This document shows positions 25,267 to 36,369 of a stretch of DNA of 40,785 nt, in pieces. Under the pieces are notes generated by a model. It did not search any database and was not told the DNA's origin. It worked only from the letters and a program-made list of their open reading frames with translations. Every line of letters begins with the position of its first letter. Position 1 is the stretch's first letter. This DNA comes from Caldilineaceae bacterium (GTDB lineage: Bacteria; Chloroflexota; Anaerolineae; Caldilineales; Caldilineaceae): assembly GCA_026989655.1 (NCBI GenBank), contig JALSIX010000139.1:1-40785 (forward strand), read 5' to 3'. The position numbers and the translations under genes are program-made.

Positions 25267-26055
25267 ATGAGCACCTATTCACCCAACGGCAAGGCCCGCT
25301 CGCCCTCGGTCCAGAAGCCCCGGTCGGCGCCCTACGACCTGCTCTCGGATCCGGTCTTCTACGGCACGGTGGCCTTCTTCGCCTTCCTCACCACGGCCCT
25401 GCCCGGCGCCCTGGGCCAGGTGAACTTCATGCCCTTGGTCCAGGCCCTGGCCCTGACCGTCTTCCTGGGCATGGCCCTGAAACGGCGGCGGCTCTCCGTG
25501 GCCCTGCGGGTGGCCGTCCTCTGGATCGGCGTCCAGTTTCTCACCATGGTCGGGGTCAGCACCCTCCTGCCCGGCCAGGCCGAACGAGCCATTCCCGGTG
25601 GCTTCTACTACCGGACCGGCCTGCTGGAGTGGGGGTACACCGGAGAATGGCTTCCCGGCGGGCTCCTGACCCAGCCCCGAAGCCGCCTGTTGGAGCTCCT
25701 GGGCGTCTCCCTGGGGAGCCTGGTCACCGCAGGCCTTGTGGGGGCCTGGGTCCTGGTCCGCGAGGTGAACCAGCTTGCCTTTTCCTGGGTGGCTCTCAGC
25801 CGCCAGATCCCCTCGGGGATGGGCCCCTTCCTGGGCCTCATGCCCTGGCGTTGGGTGGAGCTGGCCGGGGACGTGGGGCTGGTGCTGCTCTTCGCCCAGC
25901 CCATGCTGCGCAACGCCTGGCAACCCCGCACGTACTGGGTGGAACAGCGCCGCCTGGTCCAGGCCACCCTGGTCCTGACGGCAGGGGGGCTGGCCCTGGA
26001 TCTCCTCCTGCCCGGCCTGTGGCAGACGGCCTTCCGGCCCCAGCTTCCTCCCTGA
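25267..26055 (+). CDS. Integral membrane protein of unknown function
   Basis: A 262-residue protein with a polar N-terminal tail of about 30 residues and roughly five to six membrane helices (for example [76 protein letters not shown] and [21 protein letters not shown]). I recognise no domain. It is transcribed toward smc and ends 20 bp before the smc start, so the two are likely co-transcribed from the extended -10 promoter upstream. No ribosome binding site is obvious before the ATG. A link with chromosome segregation is suggested by position only. Confidence 0.75.
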   Translation: MSTYSPNGKARSPSVQKPRSAPYDLLSDPVFYGTVAFFAFLTTALPGALGQVNFMPLVQALALTVFLGMALKRRRLSVALRVAVLWIGVQFLTMVGVSTLLPGQAERAIPGGFYYRTGLLEWGYTGEWLPGGLLTQPRSRLLELLGVSLGSLVTAGLVGAWVLVREVNQLAFSWVALSRQIPSGMGPFLGLMPWRWVELAGDVGLVLLFAQPMLRNAWQPRTYWVEQRRLVQATLVLTAGGLALDLLLPGLWQTAFRPQLPP

Positions 26056-26075
26056 GCCCACGGAGCCGTGCGTCC

Positions 26076-29726
<3,651 letters not shown>

Positions 29727-29829
29727 AGGCCGCGGCCTTCCCGCGCGGGGCTCCGGCCCTCCCGACACAGCCCGTTCGCCCCCTCCCACGCCGGACAGTC
29801 CGAGCCCAGAGCAGGCAGAGGAGGTCCAC

Positions 29830-30429
29830 ATGTCCACACCACCCGATCCCGGGCTCCAGGACGAGCCCATGGCCTGGCTTCCCATTCCGACCGAGGACCG
29901 ACTGGATCCGGACATCCAGAAACTCTTCGCCAAGGCCCGGGAGAAGCTCGGCTTCGTGCCCCATGTCTTCCGGGTCTACACCCTCCGCCCGAGCCACTTT
30001 CGCCCCTGGTTCGACCATTTCCGGGAGCTGATGTACGGAGACTCGGAGCTGACCCGGGCCGAGCGCGAGATGATCGGCCTGGCCGTCTCCGCGGAGAACG
30101 GCTGCCTCTACTGCCTGGTGAGCCACGGCGCGGAGCTGCGGGTGGCCCTGGGCGACGCGATCCTGGCGGACCGGATCACCCTGGACTACCGTCGGGCCGG
30201 GCTGGATGCACGCACGGTGGCCATGCTGGACTACGCGGTGAAGCTCACCCGGGCTCCCAAGGAGTGCAGCCAGGCGGACATCCAGCAGCTCCGGGCCCTG
30301 GGCTTCTCGGACCAGGCCATCTTCGACATCGCGGAGATCGCGGCCATGTTCAACTTCACCAACCGGCTGGCCTCGGCCACGGGCATGCTCCCCAATCCCG
30401 AGTACCACGGAATGGGGCGCCCCGGGTGA
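29830..30429 (+). CDS. AhpD-like / carboxymuconolactone decarboxylase family peroxidase-related protein
   Basis: A 199-residue all-helical protein of the CMD/AhpD fold, of the peroxidase-related subgroup. The redox motif ENGCLYCLVSH contains Cys92 and Cys95, with His99 behind them and Glu89 before, as in AhpD-type proton relays. The C-terminal half GFSDQAIFDIAEIAAMFNFTNRLASATG is also typical. It probably reduces peroxides with a thiol donor. AGAGGAGG precedes the ATG. The gene lies 103 bp behind smc; a GC-rich palindrome AAGGCCGCGGCCTT (29726-29739) is in the gap. It is convergent with the DsbA-like gene, another thiol-redox protein, across a hairpin. Confidence 0.88.
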   Translation: MSTPPDPGLQDEPMAWLPIPTEDRLDPDIQKLFAKAREKLGFVPHVFRVYTLRPSHFRPWFDHFRELMYGDSELTRAEREMIGLAVSAENGCLYCLVSHGAELRVALGDAILADRITLDYRRAGLDARTVAMLDYAVKLTRAPKECSQADIQQLRALGFSDQAIFDIAEIAAMFNFTNRLASATGMLPNPEYHGMGRPG

Positions 30430-30455
30430 GGGAGATCCACCCCGGGAACGCGCGA

Positions 30456-30500
30456 CGCCCTCGGCCCGGTCTCCTCCGTGGAAGGACCAGGCCGAGGGCG
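30456..30500. terminator. Bidirectional hairpin between convergent redox genes
   Basis: CGCCCTCGGCC (30456-30466) pairs perfectly with GGCCGAGGGCG (30490-30500). The 23-nt loop can fold further through GGTC/GACC. It lies 26 bp behind the AhpD-like gene and 40 bp behind the DsbA-like gene. Confidence 0.75.
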
Positions 30501-30540
30501 CGTCTCGGTGCAGGGGAAAGAGCTCCGCCCCGGCGGCAGG

Positions 30541-31245
30541 TCAGGGCCGCCGGCCCAGCTCGGCCTCGATGACGGGCTGGAACACGTCGAAGGGGTAGGC
30601 GCCCTCGAACTTCTGGCCGTTGATGAAGATGGTGGGCGTGGAACGGACGCCTCGGGCCTGTCCCTCCTGGCGTTCGGCCTCCACCACGTCCGCGTACTTG
30701 CCGCTCCGATAGCAGCTTCGGAAGGACTCCATGTCCAGGCCGATGGCCTGGGCAAAGGCCATCAGGTTCTCGTCGCTGAAGGCCCCTCGGTTCTCCCCCT
30801 GCTGGTTGGCGAAGAGCATGTCGTGGTATTCCCAGAACTTGCCCTGTTCCTTGGCACACTCCGAGGCCAGGGCCGCGCGGACAGACTCTTGGCCGATGAA
30901 GGCGAAGTGTCGGTACTCGAAACGGACCTGGCCGGTCTCCCCATAGGTCTCCAGGATCTGACGCCCCGCGTCAGTCGCGAATCGCTTGCAGAACGGTCAC
31001 TGGAAGTCGGAGTATTCCTGGATCACCACCGGAGCATCCGGAGGCCCCCAGGCCTTTCCATCCGCATTGGGAGGCGGTTTCAGGTCCTCGGGAACGACCA
31101 CCTGGACAGGCTCCGGACGGTTCAGCCAGACGATCCCCGCGACCAGGAGCACCGCGAGGACCGCGATGCCTCCCAGAACCCAGAGGACCCCCTGCTGGGG
31201 AGCACGGGATGCGGCCCTGCGACGATTCCGACGACGTCGTGCCAT
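30541..31245 (-). CDS. DsbA-like thiol-disulfide oxidoreductase with in-frame TGA, candidate selenoprotein
   Basis: Read through one in-frame TGA at 30997-30999, the gene encodes 234 residues. A basic tail (MARRRRNRRR), a membrane helix (about 20-41) and a thioredoxin fold on the outer face follow. The fold opens PPDAPVVIQEYSDFQ, where homologues continue with CPFC; here the first Cys position (83) is TGA, followed by Pro84-Phe85-Cys86. The rest is intact: CKRFATDAGRQILETYG, the helical insert, and the cis-Pro loop GVRSTPTIFINGQKFEGAYP (Pro204). No other stop or frameshift occurs. A hairpin placed like a SECIS follows. The best reading is selenocysteine in a U-P-F-C site. The alternatives are a single-base nonsense change from TGC or a sequence error. 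GAGGTGA precedes the ATG at 31245. The gene follows nadD by 69 bp and is probably in the obgE-nadD transcript. Confidence 0.75.
30958..30974 (-). promoter_or_regulatory. Candidate bacterial SECIS hairpin
   Basis: On the minus strand CTGACGC (30974-30968), a GGG loop and GCGTCAG (30964-30958) make a perfect 7-bp stem. It begins 22 nt after the in-frame TGA, and the loop lies 29 nt after it, with G in the first loop positions. Known bacterial SECIS elements lie within the coding region shortly behind the UGA with a G at the loop start. The assignment is inferred. Confidence 0.55.
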
Positions 31246-31314
31246 GCTTGTCACCTCGTGTGAGACGCTGAACAACGGAAAGGACGTGGAGAGGGCCCCG
31301 GCCCCGTCGGCCCG

Positions 31315-32025
31315 TTACCCCTGGCCGTTCCCCCGGTAGAGGTGGTGCTCGCGGATGTACCGTTCCACCGGGGCCGGAACCTGATAGCGAATGGGTTGGC
31401 CCGTGCGCACCCGCTCCCGCAACACGTGGCTCGCGATCTCCAGCTCCGGCATGTCCAGGATGATCACCTGATCCCGGATGCCGGGCAGATGCCGCTCCAG
31501 CTCCCCCCAGTCCAGCTCCACATCCGGCCGGCTGAGGGCCACCAGACGGCAGTTGCGCACCAGCCACTCCGCCTCGTGCCAGGTGGGCAGGTCCCGCAGG
31601 CTGTCCATGCCCATGAGGAAGTAGAGCTCCACGGATCGGCCCACCCGCTCCCGGACCAGGCGGATCATGTCGGTGGTGTAGTGGGGCGGGGGCCGATCCG
31701 CGTCGATGCGGCTCACCCGGACATAGGGGCTGTCCGCGGTGGCGAGCTGGGCCATGCGCAGCCGGTGTTCCACCGGGGCCAACTGCTGGCCCTGCTTGTG
31801 AGGCGGTTGGCCAGCCGGGACCACGTAGACCCGATCCAGCCCCAGTTGGAACCAGGCCTCCTCGGCCAAGATCAGGTGGCCCAGGTGGATGGGATCGAAG
31901 GTGCCGCCGAAGATACCGATCCGCCGCAGCGCGGGCTCGGTGTGGCCCAGGCTGAGGGTGTCCTCGGCCGTCTCCATGGGAAGGTGAAACGCCCCCCGGC
32001 GGGGGCCCGGAGAACGGGATGCCAT
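31315..32025 (-). CDS. nadD: Nicotinate-nucleotide adenylyltransferase
   Basis: A 236-residue enzyme of NAD synthesis that joins nicotinate mononucleotide and ATP to deamido-NAD. The nucleotidyltransferase motif [12 protein letters not shown] (40-51) is complete, as are [12 protein letters not shown] and [23 protein letters not shown]. The C-terminal ISSTxIR motif is altered to [11 protein letters not shown], which is unusual. The N-terminus is about 35 residues longer than in compact NadD proteins; ATG 32025 has AAGGAG in front, and a shorter start at Met17 is possible. The gene starts 26 bp after obgE, a common neighbour of nadD in many bacteria. It is followed by the DsbA-like gene. Confidence 0.93.
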   Translation of the reverse strand: MASRSPGPRRGAFHLPMETAEDTLSLGHTEPALRRIGIFGGTFDPIHLGHLILAEEAWFQLGLDRVYVVPAGQPPHKQGQQLAPVEHRLRMAQLATADSPYVRVSRIDADRPPPHYTTDMIRLVRERVGRSVELYFLMGMDSLRDLPTWHEAEWLVRNCRLVALSRPDVELDWGELERHLPGIRDQVIILDMPELEIASHVLRERVRTGQPIRYQVPAPVERYIREHHLYRGNGQG

Positions 32026-32051
32026 GCCGAGGCTCCTTGCCTGTCGGGTCC

Positions 32052-33344
32052 TCACTCGCCGAAGGCGTTCTCGTAGCCCCAGACCAGCTCCACCGAGCCG
32101 ATCTGGACCCGATGGCCCTCCTGGATGCCGGCCTCCCGCAGGGCCTCCTCGATGCCCAGGGCCCGCAGGATGCGCTGGAAGCGCATGGCCGCCTCGTAGT
32201 AGTCCCAGTTCGTCATCTGGGCCGCCCGCTCGATGGCGATCCCCTCCACCTGCCACAGATCCTCGCCCAGCCGCTGGACCCGGAAGGCCTTCTCATCCGG
32301 CTCCGGAACGATCTCCACCAGGGATTCCTGGGGCTCCTCCTCGGGCGGCAAGCGCTCCAACATCGCCTGCACCCGGCGGAGCATCTCCGGGATCCCCTCC
32401 CGGGTGGCCGCGCTGATGGCCATCACCGGACGCCCCTGGGCCTGGACAGCAGCCTGGACCTCGGGCCACCGGGCCCGAGCTCCGGGGAGATCCATCTTGT
32501 TGAACACCACCAACTGGGGCTTCTCCGCCAGCTTCGGGTTGAAGAGCTCCAGTTCCTGCTGGATGGCCCGGAGATCCCCCAGCGGATCCGGGCTGGCCCC
32601 GTTGAGAAGGTGGACCAACATCCGACATCGCTCCACATGGCGCAGGAAGTCCAGCCCCAGCCCCACGCCTTCGTGGGCCCCCTCCAACAGGCCCGGGATG
32701 TCCGCGAAGACGATGGCCTGATGGTCCACCTGGGCCACCCCCAGGTGGGGCACCACCGTGGTGAAGGGATAGTCCGCGATCTTGGGCCGGGCCGCGCTGA
32801 TCACGCTGAGCAGGGTGGACTTCCCCGCGTTGGGGATCCCCACGATGCCCACGTCGGCCACCAGCTTCAGCTCCAGCTCCAGCCAGCGTTCCTCCCCAAG
32901 CTCCCCCTTCTCGGCCAATCGGGGGGCCCGGTTCCGGTCCGACTTGAAGGCCGCATTGCCCCGGCCGCCCCGGCCGCCCCGAGCCACCCGTACCTCCTGG
33001 CCCGGCCGGGTCAGGTCGGCCAAGAGCTCCCCGCTCTCCCCATCCCGGACCACCGTGCCCACCGGAACGGAGATGCGCAGGTCCTGGCCGGCCGGGCCGG
33101 TGCGGTTGTTCGGCCCCCCATGGCCACCTCGCTCGGCCCGGAAATGGGCCCGCTTGGTGAAGGGCAACAGGGTGTTGAGGCCCGGATCCGCGACCAGATA
33201 GACATGGCCGCCGCGCCCCCCGCTTCCGCCCGATGGCCCCCCACGGGGGACGTACTTCTCCCGGCGGAAGGCCACGATGCCGTTGCCGCCATCGCCGCCC
33301 TTGACGTGGATCCGCGCCCGATCGAAAAAACGCACCTTGTCCAT
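32052..33344 (-). CDS. obgE: GTPase Obg/CgtA
   Basis: A 430-residue essential GTPase of ribosome (50S) assembly and stress control. The glycine-rich Obg fold comes first ([31 protein letters not shown], then [17 protein letters not shown]). The G domain follows with G1 GIPNAGKST (Lys175), G2/G3 in [11 protein letters not shown] and [17 protein letters not shown], and G4 FNKMDLPGA. The C-terminal OCT domain ([25 protein letters not shown]) is present, as in many Gram-positive-type and Chloroflexota proteins. ATG 33344 gives the canonical [20 protein letters not shown] start, although the ribosome binding site is weak (GTGGAAA). Three tandem 16-bp repeats lie 12-59 bp upstream in the predicted leader. 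The gene heads an obgE-nadD-dsbA transcript. Confidence 0.95.
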   Translation of the reverse strand: MDKVRFFDRARIHVKGGDGGNGIVAFRREKYVPRGGPSGGSGGRGGHVYLVADPGLNTLLPFTKRAHFRAERGGHGGPNNRTGPAGQDLRISVPVGTVVRDGESGELLADLTRPGQEVRVARGGRGGRGNAAFKSDRNRAPRLAEKGELGEERWLELELKLVADVGIVGIPNAGKSTLLSVISAARPKIADYPFTTVVPHLGVAQVDHQAIVFADIPGLLEGAHEGVGLGLDFLRHVERCRMLVHLLNGASPDPLGDLRAIQQELELFNPKLAEKPQLVVFNKMDLPGARARWPEVQAAVQAQGRPVMAISAATREGIPEMLRRVQAMLERLPPEEEPQESLVEIVPEPDEKAFRVQRLGEDLWQVEGIAIERAAQMTNWDYYEAAMRFQRILRALGIEEALREAGIQEGHRVQIGSVELVWGYENAFGE

Positions 33345-33355
33345 GCTTTTTCCAC

Positions 33356-33403
33356 ATCGAATCCAGTGGAAATCGAATCCACTGGAAATCGAATCCAGTG
33401 GAA
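33356..33403. repeat. Three tandem 16-bp repeats in the obgE leader
   Basis: Three exact-length copies of ATCGAATCCASTGGAA follow without gap (33356-33371, 33372-33387, 33388-33403). Copies 1 and 3 have G at the eleventh position and copy 2 has C. This makes copy 2 complementary to its neighbours over TCCAGTGG/CCACTGGA, so in RNA copy 2 can pair with copy 1 or with copy 3 (8 bp, 7-nt loop) but not both. They lie between the predicted transcription start and the obgE ATG, and are far more A/T-rich than the surroundings. Confidence 0.9.
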
Positions 33404-33446
33404 CACACGGGAGGAGACCGCCGTGCTCTCTCCTTCCCCGGCCTCC

Positions 33447-33475
33447 AGTATAGTGGCCCGGCCGGGATCCGCCAA
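33447..33475 (-). promoter_or_regulatory. Predicted obgE promoter
   Basis: On the minus strand TTGGCG (33475-33470), a 17-bp spacer and TATACT (33452-33447). Transcription would start near 33440 and give a leader of about 97 nt that contains all three 16-bp repeats. The -35 box overlaps an 11-mer, GTACACTTTGG, shared with the promoter at 35035-35063. Confidence 0.65.
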
Positions 33476-33640
33476 AGTGTACCCAGGGCAGGGTCACCGT
33501 TCCCGCTTGCCGGCAAGGTGGGGCCCCGGGGTAGACGAAGCAGAGGCGCCCCTTGTCCCATGGCCCCACCCTGTCAAGCGCCCCCAGACATCCTCCACAC
33601 GCCTCCCTGTCCGACCGCACAAGCCCAGGCCACACCGCAG

Positions 33641-33669
33641 TTGCAGCCCACCCCGGGCCGGGTTACAAT
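33641..33669 (+). promoter_or_regulatory. Predicted promoter of the amidohydrolase-like gene
   Basis: TTGCAG (33641-33646), a 17-bp spacer and TACAAT (33664-33669). Transcription should start near 33676, about 42 nt before the GTG start codon. Confidence 0.7.
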
Positions 33670-33717
33670 GGCCGTCAGCCCGGACTCCCCACCCCCTGGA
33701 GGCCCCTGGAGGACACG

Positions 33718-34950
33718 GTGCACGACCAGGCCGGCACGCTGCTCTTCCCCGAACTGCTCATCACCCGCCCCGGCGACCCGCCCCGGTCCGGCTGGGGACT
33801 GCGCCTGCGGGGCCCTCGGGTGGATGCCGTCGGGCCCCGGGAAGAGCTGCAGAGCCGCTACCCGGACGACGAGCCCTGGGACGCGCCCGAACAGGTGGCC
33901 TCCCCAGGCTTCGTGGACGCACATACCCACCTGACCGCCCTTCTGGGGCACGGCCTGGTGGACCCGGCGGATCCGGGGGAGCCCTTCCCCGGGGATCCCC
34001 GTTGGCGGGCCCTGGCCCAACACCTGGACCCACTCCTGGTGGACGCGGCCGTGGAGAGCAGCGCCTTCCACAGCCTGCGCAGCGGCATCACCTGCCTGGC
34101 CGAGCTGGTGGACGTGCCCCAGCCCTGGCCCGGCCTGCTGGGTGCCATCGGGGACCGGCTGGCCGGCTACGGCCTACGGGCCCTGCTGGGGCTCCTGGCC
34201 ACCGACACCCGGGGGCTGACCAGCAACGCGGCCTTCCTGGCCCGCGAACAACGACGCGCCACGGATGCCTGGGTCCGCGGATGCGTCGCCGTGAATAGGA
34301 CGGAAGCCCTGGATCCGGGGTTCCCCGAGCAGGCCCGGGCCCTGGCCCGAAGGGCCCAGGCCCCCTACATGGGCCACACCTCGGATCGCCTCCAGGTCAT
34401 CGAACACGGGGAGCGGCGACATCGGGTCTTCACGCCCCTGCGCCCCGGGCTTCGGGGCGAGCTGCCCGAGGCCGCTACGTTCCGCCCGGAGGAGGCCGGG
34501 ACCACCGGGCTGGGCAGCGACGGGGCCAGCTTCGACTTCTTCCGGGTGATGCGCAGCGCCCAACGGCACAGCCGCTACCAGGACATGCCCCGCCGCCTGG
34601 CCGCAAAGCTCATCTGGCGGATGGCCACCGAGGGCGGCGCTCGGGCCCTGGGTTTCCAGAGGCTGGGACGCCTGGAACCCGGATGGCACGCGGACCTGGT
34701 CCTCATCGGCCTGGACCTCCCCGGGCCCATCACGCCGGAGAACCTCTACGAACAGCTCCTTCGATACGGCAGCCCCGAACACGTGCAGACGGTCCTGATC
34801 GCGGGCCAGATGCGGGTGTGCAACGGCGTGGTGCTGGACGTGGACGCCCGGACCGTCCGCCGCCGGGGCGTGGAGGCGGCCCTGGAGTGGGCCCGCCGGG
34901 TGGCCCGGGCCCCGGAACCTTCGGCCCCCGATCCCACCCCAGACCCCTGA
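33718..34950 (+). CDS. Amidohydrolase-superfamily protein, possibly lacking part of the active site
   Basis: A 410-residue protein related to the SsnA/AtzA/guanine-deaminase branch of metal-dependent amidohydrolases. The first metal motif is present (SPGFVDAHTHL, His69 and His71), as is the late Asp motif GLGSDGASFD (Asp268). A His in YMGHTSD (His220) could be the beta-5 ligand. Only about 46 residues separate it from the Asp motif; relatives have about 80-100, including a further catalytic His and the SN-containing loop, which I cannot find. So catalysis may be changed or lost. The C-terminus (LGRLEPGWHADLVLIGLDLPG, VQTVLIAGQMRVCNGVVLDVD) is normal. GTG 33718 with GGAGG 5 nt upstream is chosen; the frame is open further upstream. 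It is a single-gene unit with its own promoter. Confidence 0.75.
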   Translation: MHDQAGTLLFPELLITRPGDPPRSGWGLRLRGPRVDAVGPREELQSRYPDDEPWDAPEQVASPGFVDAHTHLTALLGHGLVDPADPGEPFPGDPRWRALAQHLDPLLVDAAVESSAFHSLRSGITCLAELVDVPQPWPGLLGAIGDRLAGYGLRALLGLLATDTRGLTSNAAFLAREQRRATDAWVRGCVAVNRTEALDPGFPEQARALARRAQAPYMGHTSDRLQVIEHGERRHRVFTPLRPGLRGELPEAATFRPEEAGTTGLGSDGASFDFFRVMRSAQRHSRYQDMPRRLAAKLIWRMATEGGARALGFQRLGRLEPGWHADLVLIGLDLPGPITPENLYEQLLRYGSPEHVQTVLIAGQMRVCNGVVLDVDARTVRRRGVEAALEWARRVARAPEPSAPDPTPDP

Positions 34951-35034
34951 CCCCCCCTGATGGCCTTCGGCCCTGGCTCTCTCCCCCTCCAGCTCTAATG
35001 GAACACTAACATTGGCCTCATCGAATCGCAACAT

Positions 35035-35063
35035 TTGTCCAGTAGATTGGATCTGCGTACACT
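35035..35063 (+). promoter_or_regulatory. Predicted promoter of the NEW3/ABC-2 operon
   Basis: TTGTCC (35035-35040), a 17-bp spacer and TACACT (35058-35063). Transcription would start near 35070, in the centre of the palindrome at 35054-35087. The remaining leader is about 100 nt. Confidence 0.6.
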
Positions 35064-35087
35064 TTGGTATGTACCAATGTGTCCGCA
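35054..35087. promoter_or_regulatory. Imperfect palindromic operator over the -10 box and start site
   Basis: Arms TGCGTACACTTTGGT (35054-35068) and ACCAATGTGTCCGCA (35073-35087) match at 13 of 15 positions around a 4-nt centre. The site covers the -10 box and the presumed +1, the usual place for a repressor. A half-site ACATTGG (35009-35015) recurs upstream of the -35. No regulator gene is adjacent. Confidence 0.6.
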
Positions 35088-35094
35088 GAACGCG

Positions 35095-35114
35095 CGCCGA
35101 GGGCGCCCTCGGCG
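35095..35114. other. Perfect 20-bp palindrome in the NEW3 operon leader
   Basis: CGCCGAGGGC is followed directly by its reverse complement GCCCTCGGCG. In RNA it could form a short stem of about 8 bp, and in DNA it is a symmetric binding site. It lies between the predicted transcription start and the ribosome binding site. Confidence 0.5.
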
Positions 35115-35169
35115 TCCATGCCTTCGCATATCCCGATCCATCCGAGTGCAGCGTGTTCGAGGAGGTACT

Positions 35170-36348
35170 ATGGTGCGTCGTGTACTGGCCTTCAGCGCGA
35201 TCCTGGCCCTGCTGGCCCTGTGGACCGGGAGCCCGGGAGCTGTCCTGGCCCAGGAGCCTGCTCCCGAGGGCGCTCCCCAGGCCCTCACGGTCTTCAGCCG
35301 CTACCCCTCCCAGATCACAGAGCTGGGCAAGAGCGTCACCTACCCCTTGGAGATCCGCACCGGTGTTCCGCAGGTGGTCCGTCTCTCCCTGGACGGGCTT
35401 CCTGAGGGCTGGGAGGCCACCTTCCGCTCGGGCAGCCGGGTGCTCCAGGCCGTGTACGCGGACCCGGGCGAGAAGGCCAGCGTGGACCTGCGCATCAAAC
35501 CGCCCAACGACGCCGACTCCGGCACCTATACCTTCACCGTGGTGGCCCGAGGCGACGGTGAATCGTCCCGGTTCCCCATCGAGCTGATCATCAAGGACCG
35601 GCTGCCCCCGAGCCTGAGCTGGGAGATCGATCTGCCCACCCTCCGGGGCACCCCGAACTCCACCTTCCGATACAGCGCCACCCTGCGCAACGAGGGGGAT
35701 GAGGAGGTGGAGGTGAGCCTGGTGGCCGATGCCCCCCCGGGCTTCCTGGTGACCTTCAAGTCCGTGGGCAAGGACGTGACCAGCATCCCGGTGGATGCCA
35801 ACGGCTCCGAGCGGCTGGACATCGAGGTCCGGCCCTTCGAGCAGATCGAGGCCGGCCGCTACGAGATCCGGGTGGTGGCCCAGGGCGGCGAGACCCAGGC
35901 CGAGCTGGGCCTGGTCGCGGAGGTCACCGGCCAGCCGGATCTGAACATCACGACCCCGGACGGTCGGCTGTCGGCCCAGGCCTACGTGGGGCAGGAGACC
36001 CCCCTGAAGATCCTGGTCCAGAACCGGGGCTCTGCGCCGGCCCTGGGGGTGGACCTGAGCGCCACGGAGCCCAGCGGCTGGACAGTGGAGTTCGACCCCA
36101 AGACCATCGACCAGCTCCCCGCGGGCGAACAGCAGGAGGTGGAGGTGAAGATCCGTCCCGCGGACAAGGCCGTGGCCGGCGACTACATGTTGACCCTCCG
36201 CGCGACCCCGGAACAGGGCAGCAGCGAGAGCGTGGAGTTCCGCATCACCGTGCTGACCTCCACCCTGTGGGGGGTGGTGGGCATCCTCCTGATCGCGATC
36301 GCCGTGGGAGTGGTGGCCCTGGCGGTGGTCCAGTTCGGTCGGCGCTAG
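35170..36348 (+). CDS. NEW3-domain (NPCBM-associated) membrane-anchored protein
   Basis: A 392-residue exported protein. The signal peptide (about 1-27, VLAFSAILALLALWTGSPGAVLA) is followed by three beta-sandwich repeats of the NEW3/alpha-galactosidase-associated type (about 35-140, 140-250 and 255-365). Recurring patterns are YPLEIRTGVPQVVRLSLDGLPEGWEATF, YSATLRNEGDEEVEVSLVADAPPGF and LKILVQNRGSAPALGVDLSATEPSGW, each ending in a GxYxxxVxA-like strand. A C-terminal helix (about 367-388) anchors it, with a short FGRR tail inside. GAGGAGGTAC precedes ATG 35170. It is followed 21 bp later by an ABC ATPase and then the permease, a gene set known from Chloroflexota and Actinobacteria, so it is probably the outer subunit of that exporter. 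Confidence 0.85.
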   Translation: MVRRVLAFSAILALLALWTGSPGAVLAQEPAPEGAPQALTVFSRYPSQITELGKSVTYPLEIRTGVPQVVRLSLDGLPEGWEATFRSGSRVLQAVYADPGEKASVDLRIKPPNDADSGTYTFTVVARGDGESSRFPIELIIKDRLPPSLSWEIDLPTLRGTPNSTFRYSATLRNEGDEEVEVSLVADAPPGFLVTFKSVGKDVTSIPVDANGSERLDIEVRPFEQIEAGRYEIRVVAQGGETQAELGLVAEVTGQPDLNITTPDGRLSAQAYVGQETPLKILVQNRGSAPALGVDLSATEPSGWTVEFDPKTIDQLPAGEQQEVEVKIRPADKAVAGDYMLTLRATPEQGSSESVEFRITVLTSTLWGVVGILLIAIAVGVVALAVVQFGRR

Positions 36349-36369
36349 CCGAGGAAGGAGAGGCGAGCC

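Larger units (their letters stand above)
33345..33717. other. Divergent intergenic region obgE/amidohydrolase
   Basis: 373 bp between start codons contain no supportable gene. From left to right they hold the repeats, the obgE promoter, a 12-bp palindrome CTTGCCGGCAAG (33506-33517), a 9-bp inverted repeat GGTGGGGCC/GGCCCCACC (33517-33525 with 33562-33570), and the plus-strand promoter at 33641-33669. Confidence 0.7.

Noticed and set aside
30541-31275. Two separate short genes (92 residues each) split by the TGA
   Set aside because: Both parts are in the same frame, complete one DsbA fold only when joined, and the second would lack a ribosome binding site and the active site. One recoded or recently mutated gene is the better reading.
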